Source of the DNA: Siphonodentalium dalli | Taxonomy: Eukaryota > Mollusca > Scaphopoda > Gadilida > Siphonodentaliidae | Length of the DNA stretch: 64,000 bases | Direction: 5' to 3' | NCBI GenBank assembly: GCA_032622095.1 | Contig: CP136062.1 | Span: forward strand, 224,890,578 to 224,954,577 | Part shown: piece after piece, positions 22,991 to 34,572 of the stretch | Position numbering within the stretch: position 1 is the stretch's first letter | How the letters are laid out: every line of letters begins with the position of its first letter | Made by a program: the position numbers and the translations under genes | The notes under the pieces: model-generated | Database searches by the model: none | Told to the model about the DNA's origin: nothing | Seen by the model: the letters and a program-made list of their open reading frames with translations, nothing else

Positions 22991-23042
22991 AAAAAATAAG
23001 TCCAGTCCAGCGCATATACAAATAATATTTATGCCAACTTAC

Positions 23043-23223
23043 ACATAATCATACACAAAATAAGTTGAATCCATGTCGTAGAATGTCGCCAAGTTTCCTT
23101 CAAATATTTGACATCTGGCTTGGGCGGGGTTTGCTTTCATAGACTCGTCATCCCACCAGTAACAGCGACGGAGTGGATGATAATACTGTGCTTCCGGGTG
23201 AAGGCAATAACTGCTACCTCTCT
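23043..23223 (-). CDS. CTLD2 N-half exon
   Basis: N-terminal half of a C-type lectin-like domain, 181 bp, phase 1 to phase 2. Acceptor is gtttcag, donor gtaagt. The translation includes SSYCLHPEAQYYHPLRRCYWW, then ARCQIFEGNLATFYDMDSTY, which matches the leading Cys pair and the C-x3-F/Y-G/E-G-x-L helix-to-strand motif of the family. It pairs with the C-half exon at 20568-20809 across a 2.2-kb intron. The reading frame is open and key cysteines are present. A mollusc-type dispersed repeat lies directly downstream in the intron. Confidence 0.85.
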
Positions 23224-23819
23224 CTGAAACAAACAATGTATGTTCACGATCTGAGTGGTCCATTAACACTTTCAGTGCCAAGTCCGATTGAAGGGTTAAG
23301 TCCAAGGGAGATAACTGTCAAATGGACAATGAATCTGTTCATTTGTTTGTTTGTTTGTTGATAGTTGAAATCGGGAAAAGGTTAGTAAAAGAAGAAAAAA
23401 AAGAGATAGAGTGTGGAAAAATACATTTTAAAAGATAATATTTTGGTTTTCCTATTGCTGTTTGTCATGTGCCTAGAATGATAAAATATGGGTGAGCTAC
23501 TTTCAGTTTTTATTTCTATATCAAGGCTCTAGGATTGGCTTTGAGTTTTTATCAGATTTGTAATATTGTTGATTAGAATTCTGATTTATTCAGGGGGTTG
23601 TTGTTCTCAGTTAAACTCCATACAGTATATTGACCAATATTTTATGTTGAATTATGTAAAGATAAATTAATTAAGGACAATTTACTGTATGAGGCAGAAC
23701 TGGAACTTAGGCATTCTATATTTATTTTAATCCAAAAGATCAATTCATAAAGGCTCAGCCAAGCTAACAGTAGGAGCAATCCATCATATATTATAATTTA
23801 GTACCTCTTGATTCTCCTA

Positions 23820-24368
23820 TTATTTGATTAAGTGCTCCCAGCCAGTCCAACGATCTCTAAATTTTTCATAAAGACATTGATTGAAAAAATCTATTTTTTC
23901 AGCATTATAATAGAATTTTAAATCTATTTTAAACTCATTCAAATCAGGAATTTTTTCCCTCATTTTTGATTTGAATATATAGAACTTAGCAAAAATTATC
24001 AGAAATTGGGCTAGGTCAAAGCGTTCAGAGTTTCCAAGAATTAAATTTTTTGGTGACAAATCTATTGTATATCCAGTTTGTCTCAAAACCCACATTTGAA
24101 TTTCATGCCAAAAAAGATGTTTTATTGTTTCCTTGGCTTTACTACAGAAAAAGCATGCATCCGAGTTTTTTACATTCATCTTTTTCAAAATTTCATTAGT
24201 TCCTAGAATTCTTGTGTTAATTCGGTATTGAAACCATTTGTATTTGGTTTCCACGCAACAGTGAAATGGAGAAATCAAAATCTTAGCCCATTCATCTGTA
24301 AGCCTATCATTTAATTCAAATTCCCATTTCTTCATGAAAGGTTTAACTGTTTTATCTTGTCCACACAT
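23820..24368 (-). pseudogene. 5'-truncated LINE: ORF2 C-terminus with zinc-binding motif
   Basis: A 182-codon open frame whose sequence is the C-terminal tail of a LINE ORF2. It contains WFQYRINTRILGTNEILKKM, then DACFFCSKAKETIKHLFWH, the C-x2-C...H-x3-WH pattern of the zf-RVT region found after reverse transcriptase domains of L1/Tx1-type elements. No reverse transcriptase motifs precede it: upstream sequence ends in unrelated AT-rich DNA, so this is a 5'-truncated insertion. A CAAA-type tail on the minus strand (tttg repeats at about 23341-23358) may mark its 3' end, putting the insertion at roughly 23340-24400. It lies in the intron between CTLD1 and CTLD2. The open frame suggests fairly recent insertion. 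Confidence 0.72.
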
Positions 24369-24486
24369 TTTAATATATATGTTTTTTTATGAAGATTGTT
24401 GAAGAACACTCAACTGAAAAGGCATTATTGGGTGTTGAAGCTTTCTTGCATGGAACAATAAGCCAAATTTATCTATAAAATGTTTT

Positions 24487-24960
24487 ACCAATGCATGCTT
24501 TCATTTAACTGAATGGGAGCATCCATTCAGTATTTAAACTTGAAAGGTTTAAAATATAAATTGTTTATTTCGACTCAGTCTCGAACATTGCTGGCATTTG
24601 TCAATATATATTATACACAAAACCTGTTGAATAGAATGGAAAATAGTGAATTATGATATATCATATCTATCGGATTCATGCATGCATATATCGCAAGATG
24701 CCAGTGATGATAGCAGTCTGAAGTCGACAGAAGTCCCAATGTAACTTATACAGATTAGGTGGAAAACTACATAGTACATTCTTGCAGAGTTTTTTAGCGT
24801 TTGTGGTGAACCCATAGAATTCCAGACCACACATATTCTTTTGGTGTTGGGGTTTTCCATGATGGCGAAAATAAATGAAGGACTTGCGGTTTATAATCGT
24901 GGATTATGACATTTTAGTCGCGACTGAGCCGGTTTAGCTAGCTGACTAGCCACGAAATTG
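24487..24960. repeat. Dispersed repeat, copy 2
   Basis: Second copy of the sequence at 10576-10995, same orientation, extending into 'gcgactgagccggtttagctagc' (compare 11080-11102). Together the two copies define a family of at least 0.45 kb of unknown class. Confidence 0.72.
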
Positions 24961-25183
24961 GTTGAGCCAACCACGAAAACTATTAGGCGTGGCTTCTGGG
25001 TCTAAGCTAGAGGTGGGACTGTCCCAATGGAGACCCCCCTGGCAGTTGAATTGGGTTACATTAAGGGTAGTCATATTAAATAGCATTTCAGAAATATTCC
25101 ATAACTTGGGAGTTATATCAGCTGAAAACCAATAAAATCTATGTTAAAAGTAAGAGCTTTCTGAATTTTTGTGAAAACCCTGT

Positions 25184-25321
25184 GCCAATGCATTCTCTTA
25201 TAAATGCAAGTCTCATATAGGGAGTCTCAGATATATAAGAGAAAACATTGGCCTAACAAAATTTACCTTGACCTTGTAAGACAGTGGGAGACTCGCATAT
25301 ATAAAAAAAATGCACTGGCAA
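25184..25321. mobile_element. Fragment of the TTAA MITE hairpin region
   Basis: Contains 'ctgtgccaatgcattctctt', 'gagtctcagatatataagag' and 'gactcgcatatata' blocks shared with the MITEs at 12631 and 14007, without their TTAA ends. Confidence 0.6.
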
Positions 25322-25699
25322 TTGATCTTTAGCAATGAACTTAGACATCTGAGCGATTTGGCGCAAGTGAATCTGGACCAGTGGCAGATTATGGAGTTAA
25401 CAGATTGCGGCTTGTGGATACCCATAATTGGACTCTACACCAGACTAAGGGAGGCTTCCAGCATCTGTCTTGGACTGAAGCAGCTGGAAAACCCAAGGCC
25501 CACGGTTCTGATCAGCGATGTGAGCAGGGAAGGGGATGAAGAAGACAAAGGCCCCTTCATGAAGACGCAGCTTGAAGTGCTGAGTGGTGAAGAAGAAGGC
25601 AGCTGTAGATCGACCGGCTGTCCCTTCCCACTCGGCCAAGATGACCGATGGTCACCAGCCCTCTACCACGAAAGCTGCCAGCAGAGAGGAGCTATCTGA
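25310..25699 (+). other. Unrecognised 129-codon open frame
   Basis: An open frame with more coding-like composition than its surroundings and an acidic middle (DVSREGDEEDKGPF). I recognise no domain, and no splice-bounded homologue is seen elsewhere in the window. It begins inside a MITE fragment and is followed by a half foldback element at 25711-25806. It may be a remnant of a transposon or host sequence, or chance. Confidence 0.2.
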
Positions 25700-25710
25700 G
25701 AGATGCCCAG

Positions 25711-25806
25711 ATACAGTAATGCCCTAAGTAATCGACTCCTTAAACACAGAAGAATTATGGGTAACTTTTCAGGATTTAGTCGGAAATAGGGCTTGTTGCC
25801 ATTGAT
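25711..25806. mobile_element. Single arm of the TA-flanked foldback MITE
   Basis: TACAGTAATGCCCTAAGTAA...GGCTTGTTGCCATTGAT matches one arm of 9959-10170. The partner arm is missing. Confidence 0.75.
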
Positions 25807-26029
25807 GTAAAGATGGATTCTTTACCGACACCAATATCCGAATACCATTAAAACCTGGTGTCCCCCTCTCTACCAGTTGCAACGCCAACAACAACAACAG
25901 CCTAGGGTCCTCCATCTCAGCGGTGGAGCTAGCCGAAATAGTTAGGTCCACCAACGAGCTGATGGATTGATCCAAAATTGTCACTGAGAATACAAAATAG
26001 CAGCATCCCAACAAATCTCACCTGAAGCC

Positions 26030-27080
26030 ACCAGACCCCTAACAGCAACAACAACTACAACAACAACAGCAACAGAAAGAAAAAAGAAACCAAACAGAAG
26101 AATGTGCAGATATTTTTTCATCATTTTTCACCCTCATGTTAAATTAAAAAAAATTTCATTATCATCTCAAAACATCCAAAGTGGGTTGTAGGGGAGGGGG
26201 ACACCCCTTCCAAATCCTCCCGGATCCACTGCCAAATCCCTAATAAAAATAAAACATAAACAGATTCTTTAGAGGCGACAGCAGGGCAGCTCTCATCATG
26301 AAAGGGTTAAAACAAAAGCATTGGGATAGATAAATTAAAGTGATATGAAACATTCCGGAAGGGTGGTCAAATAGAAATGGAGAATAGTCTTGCTCAAAGT
26401 AGTTATTTTTAGAAATATTAATCCAAATTTACAGCACACACAAATATAATTCTGATATATTAACTAAATGACTCAATGGTGAAATTATTTGTTTGTTTAT
26501 CACCGATATTATTGCGTCCCAAATCCGGATGTAAGTATTTACAATTCAGAGAAGTTCAGACGATATTTACTATGGAGTGGTATGGTCGATTTCCTTCAAA
26601 TTTTCAGAGGTGTTAGTAGAATGCTGCATTCCACAGATTGGCATAGCATCTGAGTACTGACCTATCAGTTTCACGCACCCAAACAAGTCCATAATATGTC
26701 TTTAAGTAAAGTTATTAATTTGATGAAATATTTCCATCCTGCACATTGCTTATTTGGGTCTACCTGTTCACCCTATAGATCCCACACCGGGAAATTGTGT
26801 CTACCAGGAAATTGAGTTTAACAAAAATATTTGTGTTACCATGCTCAGGAAAATCATTCTTTAAAATATTTTGGTTTGTCGTGATGGCGAGGTATTTGCA
26901 AATCAAAATAGAAGAATGATGACAGATAACAGAAGCCGAAAGGACCACAGGCTTATAGATATTATTGGTAGTTTTATTGCATCAAAATAAAAACTTCACT
27001 TCATTACATATCTTTTCAATTGTATTGACCAGACAGATCTATTATCTAACCCATACCTTGGTGATAGTGATCAGCTATTT
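26030..27080. other. Intron sequence, nothing coding
   Basis: A (CAA)n-rich stretch at about 26040-26075; a lone TTAA-MITE end (tcatgaaagggttaa) at about 26293-26308; otherwise AT-rich with no exon seen. Confidence 0.45.
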
Positions 27081-27089
27081 TCAGTCTGG

Positions 27090-28195
27090 ACGCGAAAATC
27101 TATAAGCCATAACTCCGTTTAAAAAAATGGATCAAACCCAAATTCGAACTCTATCTGTATTTTGGGCTGAGAAACTCACATACCAAATTTACATACATCT
27201 CAATAAAATGAGATATATCAGATGAAAGGTATTTCTACTAAGTATCAGGAATGTTGAGAAGGGTTAATTTTAGATACAAAAATCCATACCGAACAAGTGA
27301 AGGGAATATAATAGGGGAATGATTACATGAAAAATATACAAAAGCATAAAATTGATGACCAGGGTTAACAATTTTAACCTGTATAAAATTAGGGGACTGT
27401 ACAAGGTATGTCACTTGAACACTGCATTGATAGGCTAAACCAGAGAGCTGTGCTGGAGTTGATAAATAATGAGCCAACACTGTCCACACACTATGGAAAT
27501 GCAATAAACAACAGATGGCTATATGTGCAGCAGTGAGTATCAGATTTCATTATCAATAATACAGGTTAACTGAAGTCTCTCTCTTACTGATATCACAGGT
27601 AATTAATTGTAAGCTGCTATGGTTATATATTGTAAGCAAATCTCAAATCTGTTCAATTCTTAGTTTAAAACGGGCCATAACTCTGGTATAAAAAACAGGA
27701 TCTGACCCATATTCGAACTTGATCTGTATTTTGAGTTGTCAAACTCACATACCAAATTTGGTTCCTATCAGATGAAAACTGGTAGATTTATCAAAGCATG
27801 CATGAATTCTATGTCAAAGGGCCATAACTCCATTAAAAATAATCTGATCAACCCCATATTCGAACTCGAACTGTATTTTAGATGGAGAAACTGACATACC
27901 AAATTTGGTTCTGATAAAATAATTTTTTTTTTGTTATCATGGAATTCGTGAATTTTAAATCGAAAAAGGGCCATAACTCCATAAAAAAAACTCGGATCAA
28001 ACCCATATTCGAACTCGATCTGTATTTTGGTCTGAGAAACTCAAATACAAAATTTGGTTTCGATCAGATAGAATATATTTGAGTTGTCGCACCATGTGTA
28101 AAGTGTCTACGGACAGAGACAGACAGACGGACTGACAGACACACGACGAGTGGTCAATCCGGACGTCGACACTATGTTTACCATACTATGGTATG
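27090..28195. repeat. Dispersed 'gggccataactc' repeat, several units
   Basis: Four or more units of 100-200 bp with 'aaagggccataactcc', 'atcaaacccatattcgaact', 'cgatctgtattttg' and 'acaaatttggtt', ending in 'gacagacagacggactgac' and 'catactatggtatgggtaaac'. Related units occur at 1830-2130 and 33420-33900. Confidence 0.78.
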
Positions 28196-28404
28196 GGTAA
28201 ACATAAAATTTCATGGAAATGAATCAAGCTGTCCGTATGGGATCCAACATCAAGTTCATAACAGGTTAATTAGCATACATGTGGATACGTCAGAGCCGGG
28301 GCTTCGCTAAGTCAAAATTATCTGTCAATTTCGATGAACTGCAAAGTTTATAAAAAACACAAAGTGCTCTGTTGCTTATTTGAAGATCCAATGCAGTCGA
28401 ATGT

Positions 28405-29035
28405 ATGCTAGATATAACTAGAGGTGTGACTGTCCCAATGGGACTAAGGATACCTCCTCCTCCCCCATGTTTTTAAAATACTAAGATCTTTCACATGTCA
28501 GTAAATATTTAGTTAAAATAATAAAATAATAGTTCCCATTGCAGGTGCACAACCCTAACCCCAATCTTAAACCTATTGACCGAAAAATGTAGGAAAATAA
28601 AAGCTCGGACAAAATTATGCATGTTGCGAAAATATCGAAAAAGGGGAATAACTCCACAAAAAAAAGTTGGACAGACATCATAATCGCAGGTGCACAGGTT
28701 CCCATGGTACTAAATATCAGTGCCAAGATTAAAAAACATTGACCTAAAAATGTAGGAATAAAAGCTCCGACAAAATTATGCATGTTGCAAATAAATGTCT
28801 AAGTCGAAAAAGGGGGATAACTCCAACAAAAAATGTCGGACAGACGTCATAATCGCAGGTGCACAGGTTCCCATGGTGGTTGATGTCTGTGCCAAGTTTC
28901 ACGGAAATTGATCAAAAACGACTGAGAAAAACTCCGGACAAATTTGTGTCCACGGACGGACGATGGACAACAGACGGACGGACAACGGATGGACAAGCTG
29001 ATTCCAGTATACCCCCCCCCCCCCCAATTACTAGG
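28405..29035. repeat. Dispersed 'ggataactcc / ggttcccatgg' repeat, three units
   Basis: Starts 'ctagaggtgtgactgtccc' and repeats a block of about 160-180 bp with 'gggataactccacaaaaa', 'cataatcgcaggtgcacagg' and 'ttcccatggt'. It ends in 'gctgattccagtatac' plus a C run of about 14. Most complete copy of the family in the window. Confidence 0.8.
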
Positions 29036-29155
29036 CATGGAGCATTAGATTGCAATGCAATGATAACAGCCATAACATGTCAGTTTTCTTTCATGCGTGC
29101 TAAATATTATCGGCCAAGTGTCTGCTCAATGTCAAGGTAGACCCATTTTCACGGA

Positions 29156-30330
29156 AGGGTGTAATATCCTTATCTAGATATTCACAAAGAAATGGGGTCT
29201 ATAGGGTGTAATATACTTACCTAGAGATTCACAAAGAAATGGATCAGAACTATGACATGTATAAGGTGTCCATGTCTATAGGGTGTAATATCCTTACCAA
29301 GAGATTCACAAAGAAATGGGGTCTATAGGGTGTAATATTCTTACCTAGAGTTTCATAAAGAAATGGATCAGAACTATGACAAGTATAAGGTGTCCATGTC
29401 TATAGGGTGTAATATCCTTACCAAGAGATTCACAAAGAAATGGGGTCTATAGGGTGTAATATCCTTACCAAGAGATTCACAAAGAAATGGGATCTATAGG
29501 GTGTAATATCCTTACCAAGAGATTCACAAAGAAATGGATCAGAACTATGACATGTATAAGGTGTCCATGTCTATAGGGTGTAATATCCTTACCAAGAGAT
29601 TCACAAAGAAATGGGATCTATAGGGTGTAATATTCTTACCTAGAGATTCACAAAGAAATGGATCAGAACTATGACATGTATAAGGTGTCCATGTCTATAG
29701 GGTGTAATATCCTTACCAAGAGATTCACAAAGAAATGGGGTCTATAGGGTGTAATATCCTTACCAAGAGATTCACAAAGAAATGGGATCTATAGGGTGTA
29801 ATATCCTTACCAAGAGATTCACAAAGAAATGGATCAGAACTATGACAAGTATAAGGTGTCCATGTCTGATCTATAGGGTGTAATATCCTTACAAAGATAT
29901 TCACAAAGAAATGGGGTCTATAGGGTGTAATATTCTTACCTAGAGTATCATAAAGAAATGGATCAGAACTATGACATGTATAAGGAGTCCATGTCTATAG
30001 GGTGTAATATCCTTACCAAGAGATTCACAAAGAAATGGGATCTATAGGGTGTAATATCCTTACCAAGAGATTCACAAAGAAATGGGGTCTATAGGGTGTA
30101 ATATTCTTACCTAGAGTATCATAAAGAAATGGATCAGAACTATGACATGTATAAGGAGTCCATGTCTATAGGGTGTAATATCCTTACCAAGAGATTCACA
30201 AAGAAATGGGATTTATAGGGTGTAATATCCTTACCTAGATATTCACAAAGAAATGGGATCTATAGGGTGTAATATCCTTACCAAGAGATTCACAAAGAAA
30301 TGGATCAGAACTATAACATGTATAAGGAGT
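29156..30330 (-). repeat. Tandem array of CTLD1 exon end plus 5' splice site (about 20 units)
   Basis: About 20 units of roughly 46-49 or 75-81 bp contain, on the minus strand, the last codons of the 30282-30496 exon (...ttctttgtgaatctcttg), a gtaagg or close donor, and about 20 bp of intron. The longer units also copy the preceding codons (the WTPYTCYSS stretch). Short and long units alternate in higher-order blocks. The unit furthest from the exon (about 29160) has lost the GT of its donor; nearly all others keep GT. Confidence 0.93.
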
Positions 30331-30496
30331 CCATGTCAATGTAGCACCGTTGTTGATCATTCTAACACAATCTCTATCAGTGGTACCTCTGATGTTAAGC
30401 TGGTTCACTATCTTATTATCCCACGACATATGCAGTTGTTCCACCATCTTCTTGTTAACTCCAATCCAAAAGTGCAGCACACGGCTCCCTCTGAGA
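30282..30496 (-). CDS. CTLD1 C-half exon
   Basis: C-terminal half of a C-type lectin-like domain, 215 bp, phase 2 in and phase 1 out (one base, 71 codons, one base). It opens after tttatttcag and closes at a gtaagg donor. The translation has the conserved WIGV strand, then DRDCVRMINNGATLTW, then CYSSDPFLCES at the end, the equivalent of the family's usual F-I-C-E ending. No EPN or QPD sugar-binding triplet and no WND are visible, so classical Ca-dependent sugar binding is not supported for this domain. The exon is sandwiched between two tandem arrays. On its 3' side about 20 copies of its own last codons plus donor run to 29156; on its 5' side a roughly 41-44-bp intronic repeat begins next to the acceptor. 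Confidence 0.87.
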
Positions 30497-30501
30497 CTGA
30501 A

Positions 30502-30915
30502 ATAAACAACAAACACTCTGATCAAAATCACAGGTAAACAAACATGCTAAACAACAAACACTCGGATCAAAGTCACAGGTAAACATGTTAACCAACAAAC
30601 ACTCTAATTAAAATAATAGGTAAATATGTCAAACAACAAACACTCGGATCAAACTCATAGGTAAACATATTAAACAACAAACCCTCTGATTAAAATAATA
30701 GGTAAATATGTCAAACAACAAACACTCTGATCGAAATCATAGATAAACATATTAAACAACAAACCCTCTGATTAAAATAATAGGTAAATATGTTAAACAA
30801 CAAACACTCTGATCAAAATCATAGGTAAACATATTAAACAACAAACCCTCTGATTAAAATAATAGGTAAATATGTTAAACAACAAACACTCTGATCAAAA
30901 TCATAGGTAAACATG
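30502..30915 (-). repeat. Intronic tandem array abutting the CTLD1 C-half acceptor
   Basis: About nine or ten copies of a roughly 41-44-bp unit (plus-strand core aacaacaaacactctgatca followed by aaatcataggtaaacatgtt). Two subtypes alternate: one with 'cactctgatcaaaatcat' and one with 'ccctctgattaaaataat'. The first copy begins within a few bases of the splice acceptor of the 30282-30496 exon, so the T-rich minus-strand version supplies its polypyrimidine region. Confidence 0.88.
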
Positions 30916-30989
30916 TTGCTTGATATTTGTACAGTTTGAAAACCAGAGCATCCCTGGGGTCGTGGTTAAAAACGTCAGCTCTTTCAACA

Positions 30990-31062
30990 CTGCCGCCCGC
31001 TTTAGCGGGCTTAACGTAATTTACATTCACCGCCGCAGCCCGCTTTAGCGGGCAGAGAATAA
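30990..31062. repeat. Paired GC hairpins
   Basis: Two copies of the palindrome gcccgctttagcgggc about 45 bp apart in otherwise AT-rich DNA. Possibly termini of a Helitron-like or other non-autonomous element. Confidence 0.6.
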
Positions 31063-31304
31063 TTATCGAGAATAACAGGCAATAATACCATGTTTACGGG
31101 GATATGCTAATGATTTTATTGGTTGGCAACTTAGACATCATTTGGGTGATATTCTGTATCAATTAATACTAATTGATTGTTGAACACCTGACAAATACGG
31201 CCATACTGAGATGTTCCCGGCCTAAATATAGACAGCACATGTATGACATCACAATTACTATTTTGGGGTTTTCCCAAAAATGTTGATGAAAGAATGCCGA
31301 CATG

Positions 31305-32527
31305 TAGGGCTGCCACGATGCATCGAGATTTCGATGCATCGAGATTTCGATGCATCGCGATGCGCTTGCTTCGATTCGAGTTTCGATTTATCCAAAACCA
31401 TAATCGAATAGTTTCGATGCGGACTGTACCGCACCGGCCGGTGCATAAGTCGATCTTTTGTGATTTACTAGTGTATAAAGACACCCCTATTTTATGTACG
31501 AATTATGAAGGTATCTGTGTATCGGTAAGTATAGCCATATGATGAAATTTTTGTGAAACGAGATCTGTTTTATTTGTTTGGAATAGGCGTTGCGATACGG
31601 TAACTGTCGCCATTTTCATTGGAATTTCCCACTCTAAATATAGATGCAGTTTCGTTTGCTATCTAATTACCGCAGTGTGCAGACGAAAGCTAACATGAGA
31701 AGAATGATTTGATAGGCTGATTTCGGTAATGCGCATACTATTGACCAATGACCTGCCCTGTTTTAAAAGTTGACCGGGTAATCGGGGTCAAACACGTGAC
31801 ACACTCAAAATCTTTTGCGAGCGGAGCTCTGATAGGTCAAAAGCTCAAAGTTCACACTCGATAAACCAATGGTTATGCGTGTTGTTTTACTATCTGCGGT
31901 CACAGTGTGCGATATCAAAATGTCTGCTGAAAATAAGCCTGAAATATCTATCATTCAATAAAATTCGAATAAAAAATGAGGATTTACATTTATCAATTGC
32001 AAAAAATTAAAATCTGGACCTCACTTTCATGGCTTTCTTTGAAAGTTGGCACTTGCACAATGTACAGTATGGTTTAATTTAATATTGGATCCCAGAAGTA
32101 CATGTACATGTTATTCAGAGATATTGACCTGTCGACTCGCACATACTCAGTCCCAAGTATAGGCATATGGCCATTATGGGGTAAATTCCGGGTAATACGT
32201 GAACATTGAACAACATCTCTAAAAGTAAATGGTACCATTGGAAATGCTTTTGGTAATTGATTTATTAACAGTGTTTAGAAACTTGAGTGCTGTTTAGTAT
32301 TTACATATTGGATACATACATAGCAGTATAGATGACAGTATCATGACACAATACATGAATGGTATTTAATTTTTTAAATAGACTTTCTGGGATACAGTGC
32401 CGCTGTCATGACTCTGAATCAGCAGACCTGTTTTTGCCGGTAACTTGCATCGCGATGCGCATCGCATCGTGGACAAATAATCGCGATTCGCATCGCATCG
32501 TGACCCCTCCGCATCGTGGCAGCCCTA
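31305..32527. mobile_element. Non-autonomous hAT element with perfect 8-bp target duplication
   Basis: 1,223 bp bounded by TAGGGCTGCCACGATGC and its reverse complement, with ccgacatg duplicated directly outside both ends (31297-31304 and 32528-32535). The 8-bp duplication and TAGGGCTGC-type ends are diagnostic of hAT. Subterminal 'gatgcatcgagatttc / catcgcgatgcg' repeats occur at both ends, as expected for transposase binding. No transposase frame. Confidence 0.93.
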
Positions 32528-32535
32528 CCGACATG

Positions 32536-34044
32536 TGTGGTACTTTTAATCAGATACACATGTACCGATTGATTTAGTTTGTTATTGTTTATCACAATCA
32601 CATATTGATAACACACATTTATGGAATAAAGAAGATTGTTGCCCTTTCTAAAGACGTTTTCTTTGTGGTAGTGTCTCTTATTTTCGACGCAATGTTACGA
32701 AATTCACCGTGCGGCGCAATAGTGTGACTTCACAAATAATAGCTGTGATTGCATGTTGTAAGCATGACATTAACATGCATAAATATTTTGGGAATACATT
32801 GAGATCATTGGCAGTTGTTTTTGGAAAGTTACTCAAGAGTTACTCATAATTCATTAGCATAATCACAGTTGAATATACACATGGGCCTAAATGCGGGAGT
32901 CTATTTCAATTAAATAGCGCCTTCTTGGGCAAACTGTTGGTTTGTTCTCATCATAATGCTCATTATGTACGCCTTCTAATTACATTCTTAATCAACACAT
33001 AAGCTAAAATTACGAAATGTGTTGGATATAATGCTAACTATTTGAATGTGAGTTTGGTGAATATAGTTTGTGTGGTGAAATATTGCAAATAAAGTTAACT
33101 GTAACAGTATATATTGAGTTCAAATGTATTTACGCAACAGTTCACGCATGGCATGCGTTACCATGGTGATATAATCACAATTATATGATGTCATCCATCG
33201 GCAGGTATTGCAAATTAATGGGCATGCAGTTGCCACTGGTCATGACAAAATGTGGGTGTCCACAGCTAACACTTCTATAAATACCAGTATGAATGCCACA
33301 CATGTGAGACATAGAATTTCCATATAAACTGCTGAAATCCCGGTGTGCTGGATAACTTACCTCTGTCAATTCGGTAGTGAAAAAGTTAATTTAGTTGAAA
33401 AATGGTTATGAAATTGTGCAAATTCTTGTTGAAAAAAGGCCATAACTCATCTAAAAATATTTGGAATGAACCCATATTAGAACTTGGCCCATTTCGTTGG
33501 CTGAGAAACACATACCGACTTTGGTTCTGATAAAATAATCCAATCTGGAGTTATCGGACAAAAACCAAAATGTTATGAAATGGGCAAATAATTCTAAGTT
33601 GAATAAAAGGTCGCGGAGCCCACATCCCAAAATCGGGGTTGCTTTTTGAGACATTTGGGATTTTTTAAGAACAAAGAACTAAATTTGGCAAAATTTGACT
33701 CCAACTTGACAATGACCTGTGTGTTCTTAAAGTGAGCCCCACACACCAAATATCAAGCGATTCTATTAAAGATTGCTCAATTAAGTTACCATGCAGACAA
33801 CATGAAAACAGCGATTTCTAAGTCTAAAAAGGGGCATAACTCAGTGAAAAATCATCAGATTGTGACCAAATTCAAACTTTGCTGCCATTTGGTCTGAAAT
33901 ATAAACAATATACTGTATACACCAGTCACTAAGCACATCTCTGAGGATAAGCCCAGTTTTTTGCTCCCAAAAAAGAGGTGGTCCTCACAGATAAGCTCAC
34001 CTGCATTTTTAGAACTTAGAGGTCAAGTATACATTGATGTTTGG
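32536..34044. other. Intron sequence with 'ggcataactc' repeats
   Basis: No exon recognised. About 33420-33900 holds degraded units of the dispersed 'aaaaggccataactc...gaacccatattagaact' repeat. Confidence 0.5.
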
Positions 34045-34428
34045 TTAACCCTTTACCCAACAGAACGGCCCTGTGCCAATGCATTCTCTTATATATGCGA
34101 GTCGACCATAGGTCGCCTCGCATATATAAGAGAATGCATTGGCTTAACACATATTAAAAATGATAAAATTGTCAAAGAATGTAGAAAAATATTATAATTT
34201 TTTTTAGGCCAATGCATTCTCTTATATATGCGAGGCGACCTATGGTCGACTCGCATATATAAGAAAATGCTTTGGCACAGGGCATAACTGTAACCATCAC
34301 AATGTGGTCAATGAACCGGTTCCAATGATATCCATATTTGTATGGTGTTATTAAGACAGACCGAAGATATTTTAGGCTGTTGAAGCTTTATTTGGGCGTT
34401 TTGGCCGCTTTGTTGTGTAAAGGGTTAA
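34045..34428. mobile_element. TTAA-flanked MITE, 'CCCTTTACCCAACA' family, copy 2
   Basis: 384 bp including TTAA at each end; same TIRs (right end TGTTGTGTAAAGGG with one change) and same two internal palindromes as 9354-9743, with high identity and the same orientation. Confidence 0.87.
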
Positions 34429-34572
34429 CTCTGAATTAAGATGACAAAAACTCATGCAAAAAAAAAATAGATAACTCATGGTAATTCCCATTGCAAACTC
34501 ATTAATACTACATGCCCCATTGTGTTTCACAAAATGCTGTATTACAATATATAAGATGACCTTTGTGTCTTA

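Noticed and set aside
23820-24368. 182-codon frame as a possible host gene
   Set aside because: The zinc-binding and flanking motifs are those of a LINE ORF2 tail, and it is truncated at its 5' side.
29156-30330. Regular short repeats resembling a CRISPR array
   Set aside because: Units are contiguous with no unique spacers, the sequence is copied from an adjacent exon end, and the genome is clearly eukaryotic.
31243-31542. Overlapping 99- and 117-codon frames near 31.3 kb
   Set aside because: They run across the hAT terminus with its 'gatgcatcg' repeats and have no domain or splice support.
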